Below, in pieces: positions 41,956 through 52,198 of a DNA stretch of 64,000 bases. The notes beneath the pieces are model-generated. The model ran no database searches, had not been told where the DNA came from, and saw nothing but the letters and a program-made list of their open reading frames with translations. Made by a program: the position numbers and the translations under genes. Location: NCBI RefSeq assembly GCF_900176115.1, contig NZ_FWWR01000017.1:124001-188000 (forward strand), written 5' to 3'. Source of the stretch: Peptoniphilus asaccharolyticus DSM 20463. Lineage in GTDB: Bacteria > Bacillota > Clostridia > Tissierellales > Peptoniphilaceae. Every line of letters begins with the position of its first letter. The first letter of the stretch is position 1.

Positions 41956-43158
41956 TTAATCATTTAGATTCACCTGTGCTTCCTCTGTAAGTTTTTTTAG
42001 CTCTTCAGATGAAGAAGTGTCTATAATTTCTTCGATTGTCTCATCTTCACTCCACAAGTTTTCGTAGATGGTATCAACAATAGAAGCTCTTGTAACTATT
42101 CCCACAAGCCTTTTTTTAGAGTCTACTACTGGTAGATTTTTAACTTTTAGTTTGTATATCTGATGGATTGCTTCTATTACTTTTGTGGTGTTTAAAATCG
42201 GATGTGATCTTTCTAAAACGGTTTTAAGTGGAACATTTTTTCTACCTATTCTAACTAAGTCAAATATTCCGACGTGTCCTAAGAGAACTCCATTGTCATC
42301 TGTTATAAAAAGAGTGTCGACTCTACGGCTACGCATAAGTCTTATTGCATCGAGTGTTGTGGTGCGCAGATTAGCATGAACAGGGTTCTTTAGCATAATG
42401 GTTTCCACAGTGTTATATGAAGTTTTCGCTTCGTTTAATTTTTCTTCTCCTAGCAATTCTCTCACATAATTTGTGGCAGGATTCTTCAATATATTTTCCG
42501 GAGAACCTATTTGAATAACGTGCCCCTTGTCCATGATTACTATCTTATCGGAGAGCTGCAAAGCCTCGTCCATATCGTGAGTTACAAATATAACTGTCTT
42601 GCCCATCTCTTTTTGCAGAGCTTTGATAAGTTGTTGTAAAGAGTTTCTTGTAATTGGGTCAAGAGCTCCAAATGGTTCATCCATGAGGATAATGTCTTGG
42701 TCTGCAGCAAGTGCTCTTATAACTCCTATTCTCTGTTGTTGTCCTCCAGATAACTCGGATGGGTATCTATCTAAGTACTCTTTTGGTAAGTCCACACGTT
42801 CAATTAAATTTTCAGCTATAGGTCTTAATTTAGTTTCGTCCCACTTAAGTAGACGTGGAACCATAACTATATTGTCAAAAATTGTCATGTGTGGCATCAA
42901 GCCTATTTGTTGGATTACATATCCTATCTTTTTTCTTAGCTCAACAGGGTTTTCTTTTTTGATATCCTTGTTGTCAATTAATATTGAGCCGTGAGTTGGT
43001 TCTGTCATTCTGTTAATCATTCGCATACAGGTTGTCTTCCCTGAACCGGATGTACCTATGAAACACACAAATTCACCGTCTTCAATTTTGATGTTTACAT
43101 CTTCACAGGCAACCTGATTGCCGGGATAAATCTTTGCTATGTCCTTAAATTCAATCAT
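41956..43158 (-). CDS. opuCA: Osmoprotectant ABC transporter ATPase with CBS domains
   Basis: A 400-residue protein. It has Walker A GTSGSGKTT (about 35-43), a Q-loop in IQQIGLMPHMT, signature LSGGQQQR, Walker B IILMDEPFGALD and the switch His in VTHDMDEA. From about residue 250 there are two CBS domains (IMLKNPVHANLRTTTLDAI... DTLFITDDNG, and KVKNLPVVDSKKRLVGIVTR). In OpuC/OpuA systems the CBS pair senses ionic strength or cyclic di-AMP. First gene of the operon; a promoter lies 45-75 bases upstream. ATG at 43158 with GAAAGGCG upstream. Confidence 0.95.
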   Translation of the reverse strand: MIEFKDIAKIYPGNQVACEDVNIKIEDGEFVCFIGTSGSGKTTCMRMINRMTEPTHGSILIDNKDIKKENPVELRKKIGYVIQQIGLMPHMTIFDNIVMVPRLLKWDETKLRPIAENLIERVDLPKEYLDRYPSELSGGQQQRIGVIRALAADQDIILMDEPFGALDPITRNSLQQLIKALQKEMGKTVIFVTHDMDEALQLSDKIVIMDKGHVIQIGSPENILKNPATNYVRELLGEEKLNEAKTSYNTVETIMLKNPVHANLRTTTLDAIRLMRSRRVDTLFITDDNGVLLGHVGIFDLVRIGRKNVPLKTVLERSHPILNTTKVIEAIHQIYKLKVKNLPVVDSKKRLVGIVTRASIVDTIYENLWSEDETIEEIIDTSSSEELKKLTEEAQVNLND

Positions 43159-43200
43159 GTTTTCGCCTTTCTTTGTTAAAAAATTTTTTAAAATAAACTA

Positions 43201-43230
43201 ATTATAATATGTTAGTACATAATCGTACAA
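43201..43230 (-). promoter_or_regulatory. Promoter of the opu operon
   Basis: On the minus strand TTGTAC (43230-43225), 18 bases, TATAAT (43206-43201). The spacer and -35 contain GTAC-N6-GTAC, a possible regulator site. Confidence 0.65.
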
Positions 43231-43387
43231 TATTTACCTACCCATATATAAATAAAAGCAAACATATTTAGACATTTGAGCTAATGGCAGATAAAAGATA
43301 AGAGGAGTAAAAGTTTTTAATTATGTTTATGCGAGGAAACGTTTAAATGTGAAATTGCAAGTGATATAATTGTGGGGAGGTGAGGAA

Positions 43388-44089
43388 ATGTCATTTATAG
43401 AAGTCAAAGACCTTTGTAAGAAATATACAATGGGAGAAACTACCATTTTTGCCAACGATGGAATTAGCTTTGAAGTTGAGCGAAATGAATTTGTTTTGAT
43501 AATAGGTTCGTCTGGAGCAGGAAAGTCAACTTTATTAAATATACTTGGTGGGATGGACACTCCAACTTCAGGAAGTGTGGTAGTGGATGGAAAAGATATT
43601 TCAAAGTTAAATGATAGAGAACTCACAACTTACAGAAGAAATGACATGGGATTTGTGTTTCAGTTCTACAATCTAATTCCGAATTTGACTGTAAAAGAGA
43701 ATGTGGAGTTGGCAATGCAAATTGTAAAAAATGCAATTCCATCTGAAGAGGTTTTAACTTCTCTTGGATTGGAAAATAGAATGGATAATTTTCCATCTCA
43801 ATTGTCTGGTGGAGAGCAACAGAGAGTTTCTATAGCAAGGGCATTGGCAAAGAGACCAAAGCTACTGCTTTGCGATGAACCGACAGGTGCGCTTGACTAC
43901 AGAACGGGCAAGCAAGTTTTGAAGATACTTAAAGATACTGCAAAGACTACGGACACAACTGTTATAGTTATAACGCACAACAAAGCAGTTGCTCCAATAG
44001 CAGATAAGGTAATTGAGATTATGGATGCCAAAGTCAAGTCGATAGAGATAAATAAAGAGCCAATGGATATAGATGAAATAGAATGGTAG
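43388..44089 (+). CDS. ABC transporter ATP-binding protein (MacB/LolD-like)
   Basis: A 233-residue ATPase: Walker [10 protein letters not shown] (about 36-44), Q-loop with [13 protein letters not shown], signature [15 protein letters not shown], Walker [13 protein letters not shown] and the switch His in VITHNKA. The RDMGFVFQ-type region and D-loop TGALDY place it in the MacB/LolD/FtsE-like group that powers FtsX-type permeases. ATG 43388 was chosen because GGGGAGGTGAGG directly precedes it; the TTG 18 bases earlier is inside the ribosome site. The permease starts 4 bases after its stop. Confidence 0.93.
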   Translation: MSFIEVKDLCKKYTMGETTIFANDGISFEVERNEFVLIIGSSGAGKSTLLNILGGMDTPTSGSVVVDGKDISKLNDRELTTYRRNDMGFVFQFYNLIPNLTVKENVELAMQIVKNAIPSEEVLTSLGLENRMDNFPSQLSGGEQQRVSIARALAKRPKLLLCDEPTGALDYRTGKQVLKILKDTAKTTDTTVIVITHNKAVAPIADKVIEIMDAKVKSIEINKEPMDIDEIEW

Positions 44090-44093
44090 AGTT

Positions 44094-47000
44094 ATGAAAA
44101 ATATTGAAAGAGATACTCTGAGAGAGATAAAAAATTCATTATCGAGATACATTTCAATACTTATAATAGTGGGGTTGGGTGTGTTTGTGTTAGTAGGTTT
44201 GACATCTACTGGCCCGACTATGCGCAAAAATGCTGAAATTAAAATTAAACAAGAGAACACAGAGGATATACTTGTAAGTTCTGTAATAGGGTTTGAAGAA
44301 AGTGATTTAGATTCTATTGAAGCACAAGAAGGAGTTAAGGAACTTGAGTATGGATTTGAGGTGCAATTAAAAGAGGACACGACAGGTAAACTTGTGTCTC
44401 TTTTTAGTATGCCTTATAAAATAGGAAAGCCAACCGTATTGGAAGGAAGAGAGATACAAAATGACAAAGAAATTTTATTGGATGCAAAGTTAAGAGACAA
44501 TTTTAAAATAGGAGATGTCTTAAATTTTAGAAAAGAGTCCGGATTTTTTGGTACAGAGGATGAAGACAAGTTAGCAAATTATACTTATGAAGTGGTTGGA
44601 TTTGCAGAGAGCATGTCATTTGTATCAAATGGAACAAGGGGAATGTCTCTTGAAGGTTTGGGAGAGATACATGGATTTGGATATATCTCACCGCAAAATT
44701 TTAATTCTGAAGTAAAGTTTGCAAAGTTAATATACGACGAAACACAGAGTTTGGACACAAGTTCAAAAGAATATAGAGAAGCTTTGAAACCTCATATAAA
44801 CAGTTTGAAAATAGATTTTAATTTGAGGCCACAGAAAAGATATCAAGACCTACAAGAAGATATAAAGGATAAGATAGCTACAGGAGAAAAAGATATCTTA
44901 GATGCTGAAGATAAAATCAAGTCCGGAGCTGAAGAGCTTGAAGATGGAAGGGAAAAGCTTTTAAAGGGCAAAAAAGAGTTAAGAGATGGAGAAGACAAAT
45001 TAAATAGAGAATCTGAAACAGGGCTCACTAAATTAAAAGATGCAAAAGATAAATTAGCTAGTTCAAAAGTTGAAATAGATAAAAATGAAAAGACTCTAAA
45101 GGATGGTAAGGACAAGTTAGATTCTTCTGAAGCTGAACTAAGAGATGGAAAAGAGAAATTAGATGGTGGAAAGCGAGAGATAGATTCAGCGAACAAAAAG
45201 TTAAAAGATGGTGAGATAGAGTACTTTGAGGGTGAGAAGAAATACGAGAGAGGCTCTGGAGAGTTAGATGCATCGAGAAAGACTTTAGACCAAGCCAAAG
45301 TTCAATTAGAAGAGGGCAGAAGAAAACTCGATGAAGGTTTGAAAAAGATTGAAACTTCAAAGGCTAAATTGGAGTCGGGCGAAGAGAAGTATAGAACTGG
45401 ATTAGAGGAATACCAAGCAGGAGAAGCTCAATATAAAGACGGTTTAGAACAGTTAGCTAAAGGACTTGGGACAGAAGCCAATATAGATGCAATAGATAGA
45501 AAACTTGTTGAAAATGAAAGCTATATGAAGCTTGTGGAGAAAGCTGTCGGAGAGTACAAAAAAGTTGAGAAAGAAATAGATGGCATTGGAGCTGCAATTT
45601 CTCAAAGTGAATCGCAGCTAAAAAATCTTGAAGATGAAATAGTAAGGTTAGAGAGTGAAAAAAATTCTCTTTCAAATGACGATCCAAGATATGCGCAGAT
45701 AGAAGCTGAAATAAAAAGTAAACAAGCTGAGGCTTTAGCTTTGAAAGCAGAAATTCAAGTCTTAAAACAAAATCAACAGAATATACTTGACTTGAAAAAA
45801 CAGTTTGAAGATGAAATTTCCAAACTTAGCAAGCAATACGGCGGAGTTGATATTGTAAAAGATTACGACAAGATATTAAATGAATTGAGCGTTGCGAGAG
45901 CTGGAGTTGATAAGCTAAAAGAAAGTAGAAGAGAACTGGACAAGGCAGCTGTACAAATCGAGGAATCAAAGAAGAAATTAGAACTTGGAAGAGCACAGCT
46001 TGAAGAGGGAATAAAAGCGGCAGAAGAAGGAGAGCGAGAATACAGAGAAAATCTTGAAAAGTTTAAAACTGGAGAAGCCAAGTATGAAGATGGCAAGAGA
46101 GAACTGACTGCGGCGAGACAGAAGTTAGACCAAGCAAGATTTGAGATAGAAGATGGCAGACAAAAACTAAACTCCGCTAAGAAACAATATGATGATAGTC
46201 TTGAAAAGTACAATGATGGAAAAATAAAATATGAGAAGGGAAAAAGTGAATACGAGACAGGTGTTGAACGGTTAAAAGACGGCAAAAAAGCATATGAAGA
46301 TGGACTTGATAAGTACAGCGATGCACAGAGAGAATACAATGAAAAAGTTGGCGCCGGCAGAGCTGAACTTGAAAGCGCCAAACGAAAGCTTTATAAAAGC
46401 GAAGCTGATTTGATAAAAGGTCAAAATGAATTCGAAGAAAAGAAATTAGAGGCAGAAGATAAAATTAGCAAGGGAAAAGAAGACCTCGAAGATGCAAAGA
46501 GAATTTTGGGGATTTTAAAAATACCAAGATATAGTATCACTCCTCGCTATTCAAATGCATATTTGAATGAATATTTAAAAGACTCAAATAGTGTAGATAA
46601 ACTCAGCTTGGTATTTCCTGTATTTTTCTTTTTGATTGCAATGCTTGTTACTTTCACGACCATGACCAGAATGGTTGAAGACAACAGAATTAACATAGGA
46701 ACGTATAAGGCTTTGGGCTATACTGCAAGTGAAATATCCAAAAAATATTTTAGATATGGAGGTAGTGCGGCACTAATAGGTGGGTCTATTGGAGCATTGG
46801 TAGGTTCATACCTACTCCCACGAATAATAGGAAATGCATATTCTACAACGACTATATTTGAAAATAATTTAGTTTACTATTTCTATCCATGGAAGATACT
46901 GATGTCGATATTGGTTGGACTTATATTCAGCGCAATATCAGCGCTCATTTCAGTTAGAAAAACTCTACATGAAAAGACTGCGGACTTGTTAAGAAAGAAA

Positions 47001-47101
47001 GTTCCAAAGGGCGGAAATAGAATCTTACTTGAACGCATACCATTTATATGGAATAGAATGAACTTTTTATCTAAAGTAACTGCAAGAAATATTTTCAGAT
47101 A
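44094..47101 (+). pseudogene. Large FtsX-type ABC permease with coiled-coil extracellular domain, 5' part
   Basis: Codons 1 to about 1002 of a 1363-residue protein. Residues 18-37 are the first membrane helix, and 40-230 are a MacB-like periplasmic region. Residues about 240-800 form a very long charged coiled coil made of repeats of the type 'L.DGK.KL/LEEGR.KL'. Residues 845-865, about 895-915 and 935-955 are FtsX-domain helices. After NIFR the frame meets TAG made by the IS30 end (47100-47102). The 3' part continues at 52199; removing 47102-52202 joins R to YKKRM in frame and gives exactly 1364 codons. As it stands the second FtsX domain is lost. Confidence 0.9.
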
Positions 47102-48217
47102 GATAATTTATCATAACAAGTGCAACATAAATAAACTCATAGCTAATCAGCTGTGTTAATATGTAAGTGACCAAACAAAACATATTAAAAGGAGTGATTA
47201 ACTATGAGCTATAACCATCTTACCATAGAAGAAAGATCTTGTATTTACCAATTTTTAAATTTAGGAATGAGTATAAGGAAAATTGCACAAGCACTTAAAA
47301 GGTCACCTAGTACAATATCTAGAGAAATTAAAAGAAATTCATCTAAGATAAAGTTAGTAGGGGAAGTTACACTAAGTACTTTCCGATAAAGGCAAATGAT
47401 AAATATATTGATAGAAGAAAAGACTGCCATAGAAAAAGTAAATTTTCTAAAGATGTTATTGATTATTTAACTGTAAAGATTAACGAACATTGGTCCCCTG
47501 AACAAATATCAAATAGAAACACAAATGAGATTCATGAATTACCATCTACATCAACGATATATAGAATGATACACGCCAAAAAAGCTGCCAAAAACTAGTA
47601 TGAAAAATTTGAGAAGAAAAGCTAAATTTAAAAGGCCAGCAGAAAAAAGAGGAAAATTCAATGATAAAGGTAGAACAATTAAGAAAAGACCTAAAGAGGT
47701 ATACAGAAGGCAAGAATTAGGCCACTGGGAAGCAGATACAGTGGAATCAGGCAGATTAGATCATAAAAGGAAAAGTAGATGTTGTTTCGTAACTTTAGCA
47801 GAAAGAAAATCTAGATATTATATAGCAATCCTAGTTGAAAATAGAAAGTCGGAAAGCGTAACACCAGCAATAATAAATGCATTAAAAGATTATCCAAAAG
47901 AATTAGTAAAAACAATAACCTTTGATAGAGGTAAAGAATTTTCAGAATTTGAGAAAATAGAAAAAGAATTAGGATGCAAAACTTATTTTTGTGATCCCTA
48001 TTGTGCATGGCAAAAAGGTACAAATGAAAATAGTAACGGACTTTTGAGGGAGTTTTATCCTAAGGGTATGGATTTATCAGAAGTGAATATTGATGAATTA
48101 AATTATAACTTAAGTTTAATGAATAATAGACCTAGAAAATGTATAAAATATAAAACACCTAAAGAAGAACTTTTTGGTCTCTTACCATAGGTGTTGCATT
48201 TGATTTGACAATTCGTC
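47102..48217 (+). mobile_element. IS30-family insertion sequence, copy D (1116 bp)
   Basis: Left flank GATA, right flank ATTT, so it has no duplication of its own. Same length as copy C only because a lost A near 47351 is balanced by an extra A near 47582. Confidence 0.94.
47204..48190 (+). pseudogene. IS30 transposase, copy D, with two frameshifts
   Basis: Loss of one A in the run near 47351 moves the frame after SSKIK and stops it at 47389. An extra A near 47582 (AAAAAAGCTGCC) restores the original frame, which runs on to the usual C-terminus. The DDE core is intact, but the N-terminal HTH and core are in different frames. One substitution (Ile to Val in KEVYRR) further separates D from copies B, C and E. 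Copy D is therefore the most diverged and probably cannot mobilise the unit by itself. Confidence 0.92.
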
Positions 48218-48348
48218 ATTTCAAAAGAAAAAGTCATTCTGAAATAGCTGACCAACTTGGCATTAAGGTTAGGACTGTAATAAATACGAAAGTGGCTGCG
48301 ATTAAGTTAGTTAGAAAGGAATTGGAGGGAAAGTTATATGTTGATTGA
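48218..48348 (+). pseudogene. C-terminal fragment of a sigma-70 region 4-like / HTH protein
   Basis: Directly after the IS end the frame reads FKRKSHSEIADQLGIK and then VRTVINTKVAAIKLVRKEL, ending at TGA 48346-48348. This is the last helix-turn-helix of sigma-70-type or phage ArpU-like regulators. Only about 42 residues remain; the rest is replaced by the IS. Its stop overlaps the amidase start by 11 bases, so the two genes formed one operon in the source DNA. Confidence 0.65.
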
Positions 48349-48817
48349 CAAGAGACCGATTAAGTACAATTTTTCAAAACGTGGTATGCAAAGGCCAGTG
48401 TTTATTGTAGTGCATGATACGGGGAATACGTCTGTAGGGGCGGATGCGATTGCGCATTATAAATATTTTGGCAGGGGTGATAGGCAGGCTTCGGCTCATT
48501 ATTTTGTGGACGAGAAGGGTGCTGTTGAGATTATAGAGGTTACGAATGCGGCATGGCATTGTGGCGACGGGCGAGGTAGGTTCGGGATAACTAATTCGAA
48601 TTCTATTGGTGTGGAGCTTTGTGTGAATCAAGGGAATGATTGGGAAAAGACCAAGCAAAATGGGATTGAGTTGATAAAGTTTTTGATGGATGCGTATGGG
48701 ATTCCATGGGAGCGTGTGGTTAGGCATTATGATGCGTCGAAAAAAGTTTGTCCGGCGAGAATGAGCGGGAACAATTGGAAAGAATGGTGGGAGTTTAGGG
48801 AGATGTTGAGGTATTAG
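48338..48817 (+). CDS. N-acetylmuramoyl-L-alanine amidase (Amidase_2 / endolysin-like)
   Basis: A 159-residue single-domain zinc amidase. VVHDTGN has the first zinc His (residue 26), HYFVDEKG and AWHCGDG follow, and RHYDASKKVCP carries the second His and the Cys ligand. It cuts the bond between muramic acid and the stem peptide. It has no signal peptide and no cell-wall binding domain, as in phage endolysins or bacteriocin-like lysis genes. ATG 48338 has GGAGGGAAAG upstream. It lies between two IS30 copies and may be supplied with transcription only from the IS side. G-rich codon use (GGG, GCG) differs from the neighbours, which suggests transfer. Confidence 0.88.
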   Translation: MLIDKRPIKYNFSKRGMQRPVFIVVHDTGNTSVGADAIAHYKYFGRGDRQASAHYFVDEKGAVEIIEVTNAAWHCGDGRGRFGITNSNSIGVELCVNQGNDWEKTKQNGIELIKFLMDAYGIPWERVVRHYDASKKVCPARMSGNNWKEWWEFREMLRY

Positions 48818-48843
48818 TTTATTTTTGAATATATAAGTTTTTA

Positions 48844-48868
48844 GGGCTGTTTTCAGCCTGTTTTTTTT
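48844..48868 (+). terminator. Terminator after the amidase gene
   Basis: GGGCTG (48844-48849), loop TTTT, CAGCCT (48854-48859), then G and eight T. Confidence 0.82.
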
Positions 48869-49256
48869 ATTTGGGGATGTTGTTTGGATATTGGTGGTGG
48901 AAAATAAACCCGTAGGGGACGCACGAACGGATGTGAGGCTGTCCCGTGTATTACATAAACCCGTAGGGGACGCACGAACGGATGTGAGGCCGTCCCGCCG
49001 TAGCCCAAGCCAAACGAAATCCAAAATCGTTTACGAAACATTGGTTTTGAAAATCATCCACCAAAAATTATTTGGAAATCACAAACTGTATCATCCACGA
49101 ACTGTAACGGGCGGACTTCGCTACGCTCATGCCGCCCCTACAAATTGTTGAGCGCATGTGTCACGGTACGGCCTCACGTTGTTAGTGCGAACCATACATT
49201 GTGGTATAAATATCGTTTCAAAATAAAAACACTGCTGTTAAGCAGTGTCTAAATTT

Positions 49257-49904
49257 TTATTTTATTGTGTAAGATTTTGGCTGTAATTTCTTTTCAATCC
49301 AACCCAAAATAACATCGGCAAGAATTGCCATAAGTGCTGTTGGAAGGGCTCCGGAGAGTATTATCGCCTGCCCATGAGCTACGTTTATACCTCTACTGAT
49401 AATGTCGCCAAGGCCACCGGCTCCGATAAATGTGCCTATTGCGGTAACTCCTATTGCAACCACAAGAGCATTTCTAATTCCACCCATGATTACGGAGATG
49501 GAAAGAGGTATCTCAACTTTAAATATACTCTGCATTCTTGTCATGCCCATTCCCTTAGCCGCATCTATAATCTCAGGCTTAATAGAGTTAATGGCTGTGA
49601 CTGTGTTTTTTAAAATTGGAAGGAGTGAGTATAGAAACACTGCAATTATAACAGTGTTGGAACCAATCCCTAAACCAAGCATTAAAATTGCAAGCATCGC
49701 CAGTGATGGTATGGTTTGTAGCACATTGGCAAAACCTATTACAGCATCGGACAATTTATATCTTTTTGAAATAAAAAATCCAAGCGGAATTGCAACTATT
49801 GCTGCAAATAGCACACCATAGATTGAAATCAAAAAGTGTCTTATAAATTGTTCCATTACATACATTCCATTAATTGAATAATAGGTGAATATTTCTTTTA
49901 TCAT
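49257..49904 (-). CDS. opuCD: Osmoprotectant ABC transporter permease (OpuCD type), copy 2
   Basis: Identical in all 215 residues to the gene at 38647-39294, with the same EAA-type coupling loop (DAAKGMGMTRMQSIFKVEIP) and helices. It lies inside the composite IS30 unit. Its natural promoter, 5' of opuCA, is not in this copy, so expression would depend on read-through on the minus strand from the region of IS copy E or beyond. It may still be a template for gene conversion with copy 1. Confidence 0.9.
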   Translation of the reverse strand: MIKEIFTYYSINGMYVMEQFIRHFLISIYGVLFAAIVAIPLGFFISKRYKLSDAVIGFANVLQTIPSLAMLAILMLGLGIGSNTVIIAVFLYSLLPILKNTVTAINSIKPEIIDAAKGMGMTRMQSIFKVEIPLSISVIMGGIRNALVVAIGVTAIGTFIGAGGLGDIISRGINVAHGQAIILSGALPTALMAILADVILGWIEKKLQPKSYTIK

Positions 49905-50821
49905 AACTTCACCTCATCTTTAAAGTAATTATTTTCTTCTAAAAATTCTTTCGCCACTACTTGTGGTTCGATTAAGTCTTCGTCGCTTCTCTTGTTCATA
50001 TATTGCATTTGTTCACTTGAAATTTTACCGGCCAAAACTTTTAGTATCACATCTATTTCGGGATGTTTTTCAACTATTTCAGCGCTTGCAACCGGAGAAC
50101 AATCGTAAGGAGGGAAGAGTTGTCTATCGTCTTCAAGGATTTGTAGACCATAAGAATTTATTCTTCCATCTGTTGAGTATCCAAGCACTACGTCCATCTC
50201 ATTATTATCTATCGCAGAGTAGACAAGTGCTATTTCCATTGGATAGATGTTTGGGAATTCATAGTTATATTTTTCTTTAAATCCTTCGTAGCCATCTCCC
50301 GGACGTTGTAGCCAAGATGAGTCCACTCCGACTTTTAAACTATCTTTAAACTGTTCAAGCTCTGAAACTTTTGTGATGTTGTGTTCGGCTGCAAATTCTT
50401 TTGTCACCATAAATGCATAAGTGTTTGAAAATCCATAGGAATCGTACCAAATTCTATTAAATCTCTTTAGGTATTCACCTTGTGATACTTTCAATGCCTC
50501 TTGTGGCTCCATAATGGGTTCTAAGCCGAGTTCTCCGGTGATAGAAGTCCCAGTGTACATTCCACCGCTTAAATTGACGTCGCCCTCTTTCATGGACGTA
50601 TGAATCAATGTTGTTGAACCGAGATTATTTATTATGGTTACTTTTAGGTCCGTATATTCTTTGACCATTTCTGAAACGATATGGGAAAGAATTTGTCTTT
50701 CACTTGTGTTTCCGGATGCGATTACAATCTGAGTATCGGTGTTTGCACCGAGTCCCGGCATTGAACAAGCTGTGAGCAAGAGATACATCAGAACTAAAAT
50801 TATATTTTTTTTGAGTTTCAT
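49901..50821 (-). CDS. opuCC: Osmoprotectant-binding lipoprotein (OpuCC), copy 2
   Basis: Identical in all 306 residues to the protein from 39291-40211: lipobox LLTAC, OpuAC-type binding fold. Overlaps opuCD copy 2 by 4 bases. A complete frame, but without the upstream genes opuCA and full opuCB, so it is an extra copy of the binding protein and one permease only. Confidence 0.9.
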   Translation of the reverse strand: MKLKKNIILVLMYLLLTACSMPGLGANTDTQIVIASGNTSERQILSHIVSEMVKEYTDLKVTIINNLGSTTLIHTSMKEGDVNLSGGMYTGTSITGELGLEPIMEPQEALKVSQGEYLKRFNRIWYDSYGFSNTYAFMVTKEFAAEHNITKVSELEQFKDSLKVGVDSSWLQRPGDGYEGFKEKYNYEFPNIYPMEIALVYSAIDNNEMDVVLGYSTDGRINSYGLQILEDDRQLFPPYDCSPVASAEIVEKHPEIDVILKVLAGKISSEQMQYMNKRSDEDLIEPQVVAKEFLEENNYFKDEVKL

Positions 50822-51082
50822 TTTGCACCTCCTGATACTTTGTAAGGGGACAATTTTCTTTCTACTTTTCCAAGTATAAAATCGGCTAAAAGAGCCATTA
50901 TACTAACGGGTATTGTTCCCCAAATAATCATTGGAGGGATATAATTGTTAAGTCCGTTAAAGATGAAATCTCCAAGCCCACCGGCACCTATATAGGAAGC
51001 AAGTGTAGTCCACGCAATTACATATACTGCACTAAGTTGTATTCCAGACATTATCACTGATAATGCGAGTGGTATTTTAACT
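50818..51082 (-). pseudogene. opuCB: 3' fragment of opuCB, copy 2
   Basis: The last 88 or so codons of opuCB, from [12 protein letters not shown] to the end, cut by the IS30 at 51083. It matches 40208-40472 exactly. The matching N-terminal part is absent here: on the far side of this IS lies the split FtsX permease. This shows that the segment was copied from the opu locus after IS copy C had inserted there. Confidence 0.93.
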
Positions 51083-52198
51083 GATAATTTATCATAACAA
51101 GTGCAACATAAATAAACTCATAGCTAATCAGCTGTGTTAATATGTAAGTGACCAAACAAAACATATTAAAAGGAGTGATTAACTATGAGCTATAACCATC
51201 TTACCATAGAAGAAAGATCTTGTATTTACCAATTTTTAAATTTAGGAATGAGTATAAGGAAAATTGCACAAGCACTTAAAAGGTCACCTAGTACAATATC
51301 TAGAGAAATTAAAAGAAATTCATCTAAGATAAAAGTTAGTAGGGGAAGTTACACTAAGTACTTTCCGATAAAGGCAAATGATAAATATATTGATAGAAGA
51401 AAAGACTGCCATAGAAAAAGTAAATTTTCTAAAGATGTTATTGATTATTTAACTGTAAAGATTAACGAACATTGGTCCCCTGAACAAATATCAAATAGAA
51501 ACACAAATGAGATTCATGAATTACCATCTACATCAACGATATATAGAATGATACACGCCAAAAAGCTGCCAAAAACTAGTATGAAAAATTTGAGAAGAAA
51601 AGCTAAATTTAAAAGGCCAGCAGAAAAAAGAGGAAAATTCAATGATAAAGGTAGAACAATTAAGAAAAGACCTAAAGAGATATACAGAAGGCAAGAATTA
51701 GGCCACTGGGAAGCAGATACAGTGGAATCAGGCAGATTAGATCATAAAAGGAAAAGTAGATGTTGTTTCGTAACTTTAGCAGAAAGAAAATCTAGATATT
51801 ATATAGCAATCCTAGTTGAAAATAGAAAGTCGGAAAGCGTAACACCAGCAATAATAAATGCATTAAAAGATTATCCAAAAGAATTAGTAAAAACAATAAC
51901 CTTTGATAGAGGTAAAGAATTTTCAGAATTTGAGAAAATAGAAAAAGAATTAGGATGCAAAACTTATTTTTGTGATCCCTATTGTGCATGGCAAAAAGGT
52001 ACAAATGAAAATAGTAACGGACTTTTGAGGGAGTTTTATCCTAAGGGTATGGATTTATCAGAAGTGAATATTGATGAATTAAATTATAACTTAAGTTTAA
52101 TGAATAATAGACCTAGAAAATGTATAAAATATAAAACACCTAAAGAAGAACTTTTTGGTCTCTTACCATAGGTGTTGCATTTGATTTGACAATTCGTC
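51083..52198 (+). mobile_element. IS30-family insertion sequence, copy E (1116 bp)
   Basis: Left flank AACT (as in copy C), right flank GATA (as left of copy D). The flanks therefore show that this copy came with the opu segment and forms the right end of the composite unit. Confidence 0.95.
51185..52171 (+). CDS. IS30-family transposase (intact, copy E)
   Basis: A 328-residue protein identical to copies B and C, with the N-terminal HTH and the complete DDE core (HWEADTVE, TFDRGKEF, KGTNENSNG). It is the only intact transposase within the composite unit and could act on the ends of both copy D and copy E. RBS AAAAGGAG lies before ATG 51185. Confidence 0.95.
   Translation: MSYNHLTIEERSCIYQFLNLGMSIRKIAQALKRSPSTISREIKRNSSKIKVSRGSYTKYFPIKANDKYIDRRKDCHRKSKFSKDVIDYLTVKINEHWSPEQISNRNTNEIHELPSTSTIYRMIHAKKLPKTSMKNLRRKAKFKRPAEKRGKFNDKGRTIKKRPKEIYRRQELGHWEADTVESGRLDHKRKSRCCFVTLAERKSRYYIAILVENRKSESVTPAIINALKDYPKELVKTITFDRGKEFSEFEKIEKELGCKTYFCDPYCAWQKGTNENSNGLLREFYPKGMDLSEVNIDELNYNLSLMNNRPRKCIKYKTPKEELFGLLP

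Larger units (their letters stand above)
40208..41963 (-). pseudogene. opuCB: Osmoprotectant ABC transporter permease OpuCB, interrupted by IS30 copy C
   Basis: The N-terminal part (41963 to about 41589) has three to four helices and the coupling loop up to KQILFKV. An IS30 lies at 40473-41588 in the opposite orientation. The C-terminal part (40472 to 40208) begins [12 protein letters not shown]. Dropping the IS and one copy of AACT joins FKV to KIPL in one frame of about 212 residues, the normal size for this permease. opuCA overlaps the start by 8 bases and opuCC the stop by 4. The importer formed by this operon should lack one permease, and IS transcription runs against the operon. Confidence 0.93.
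48906..51082. repeat. Second copy of the tuf-opu region (2177 bp, identical to 38296-40472)
   Basis: The offset is 10610 bases throughout. It begins inside the GC-rich repeat block (AAACCCGTAGGGG) and ends at the left end of an IS30, just as copy 1 does at 40472. With the IS the identity covers 38296-41588 against 48906-52198. It includes the GC-rich palindromes, the terminator, opuCD, opuCC and the 3' end of opuCB. The 48869-48905 part before it is single-copy. Confidence 0.95.

Noticed and set aside
45858-46381. Minus-strand frames of 150-172 codons in the coiled-coil region
   Set aside because: They mirror the repeated Lys/Glu/Leu codons of the permease; Ser-rich shadow frames.
48374-49024. 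216-codon minus-strand frame over the amidase gene and GC-rich repeats
   Set aside because: It spans two unrelated elements and contains repeat-derived sequence; the amidase motifs on the plus strand are decisive.
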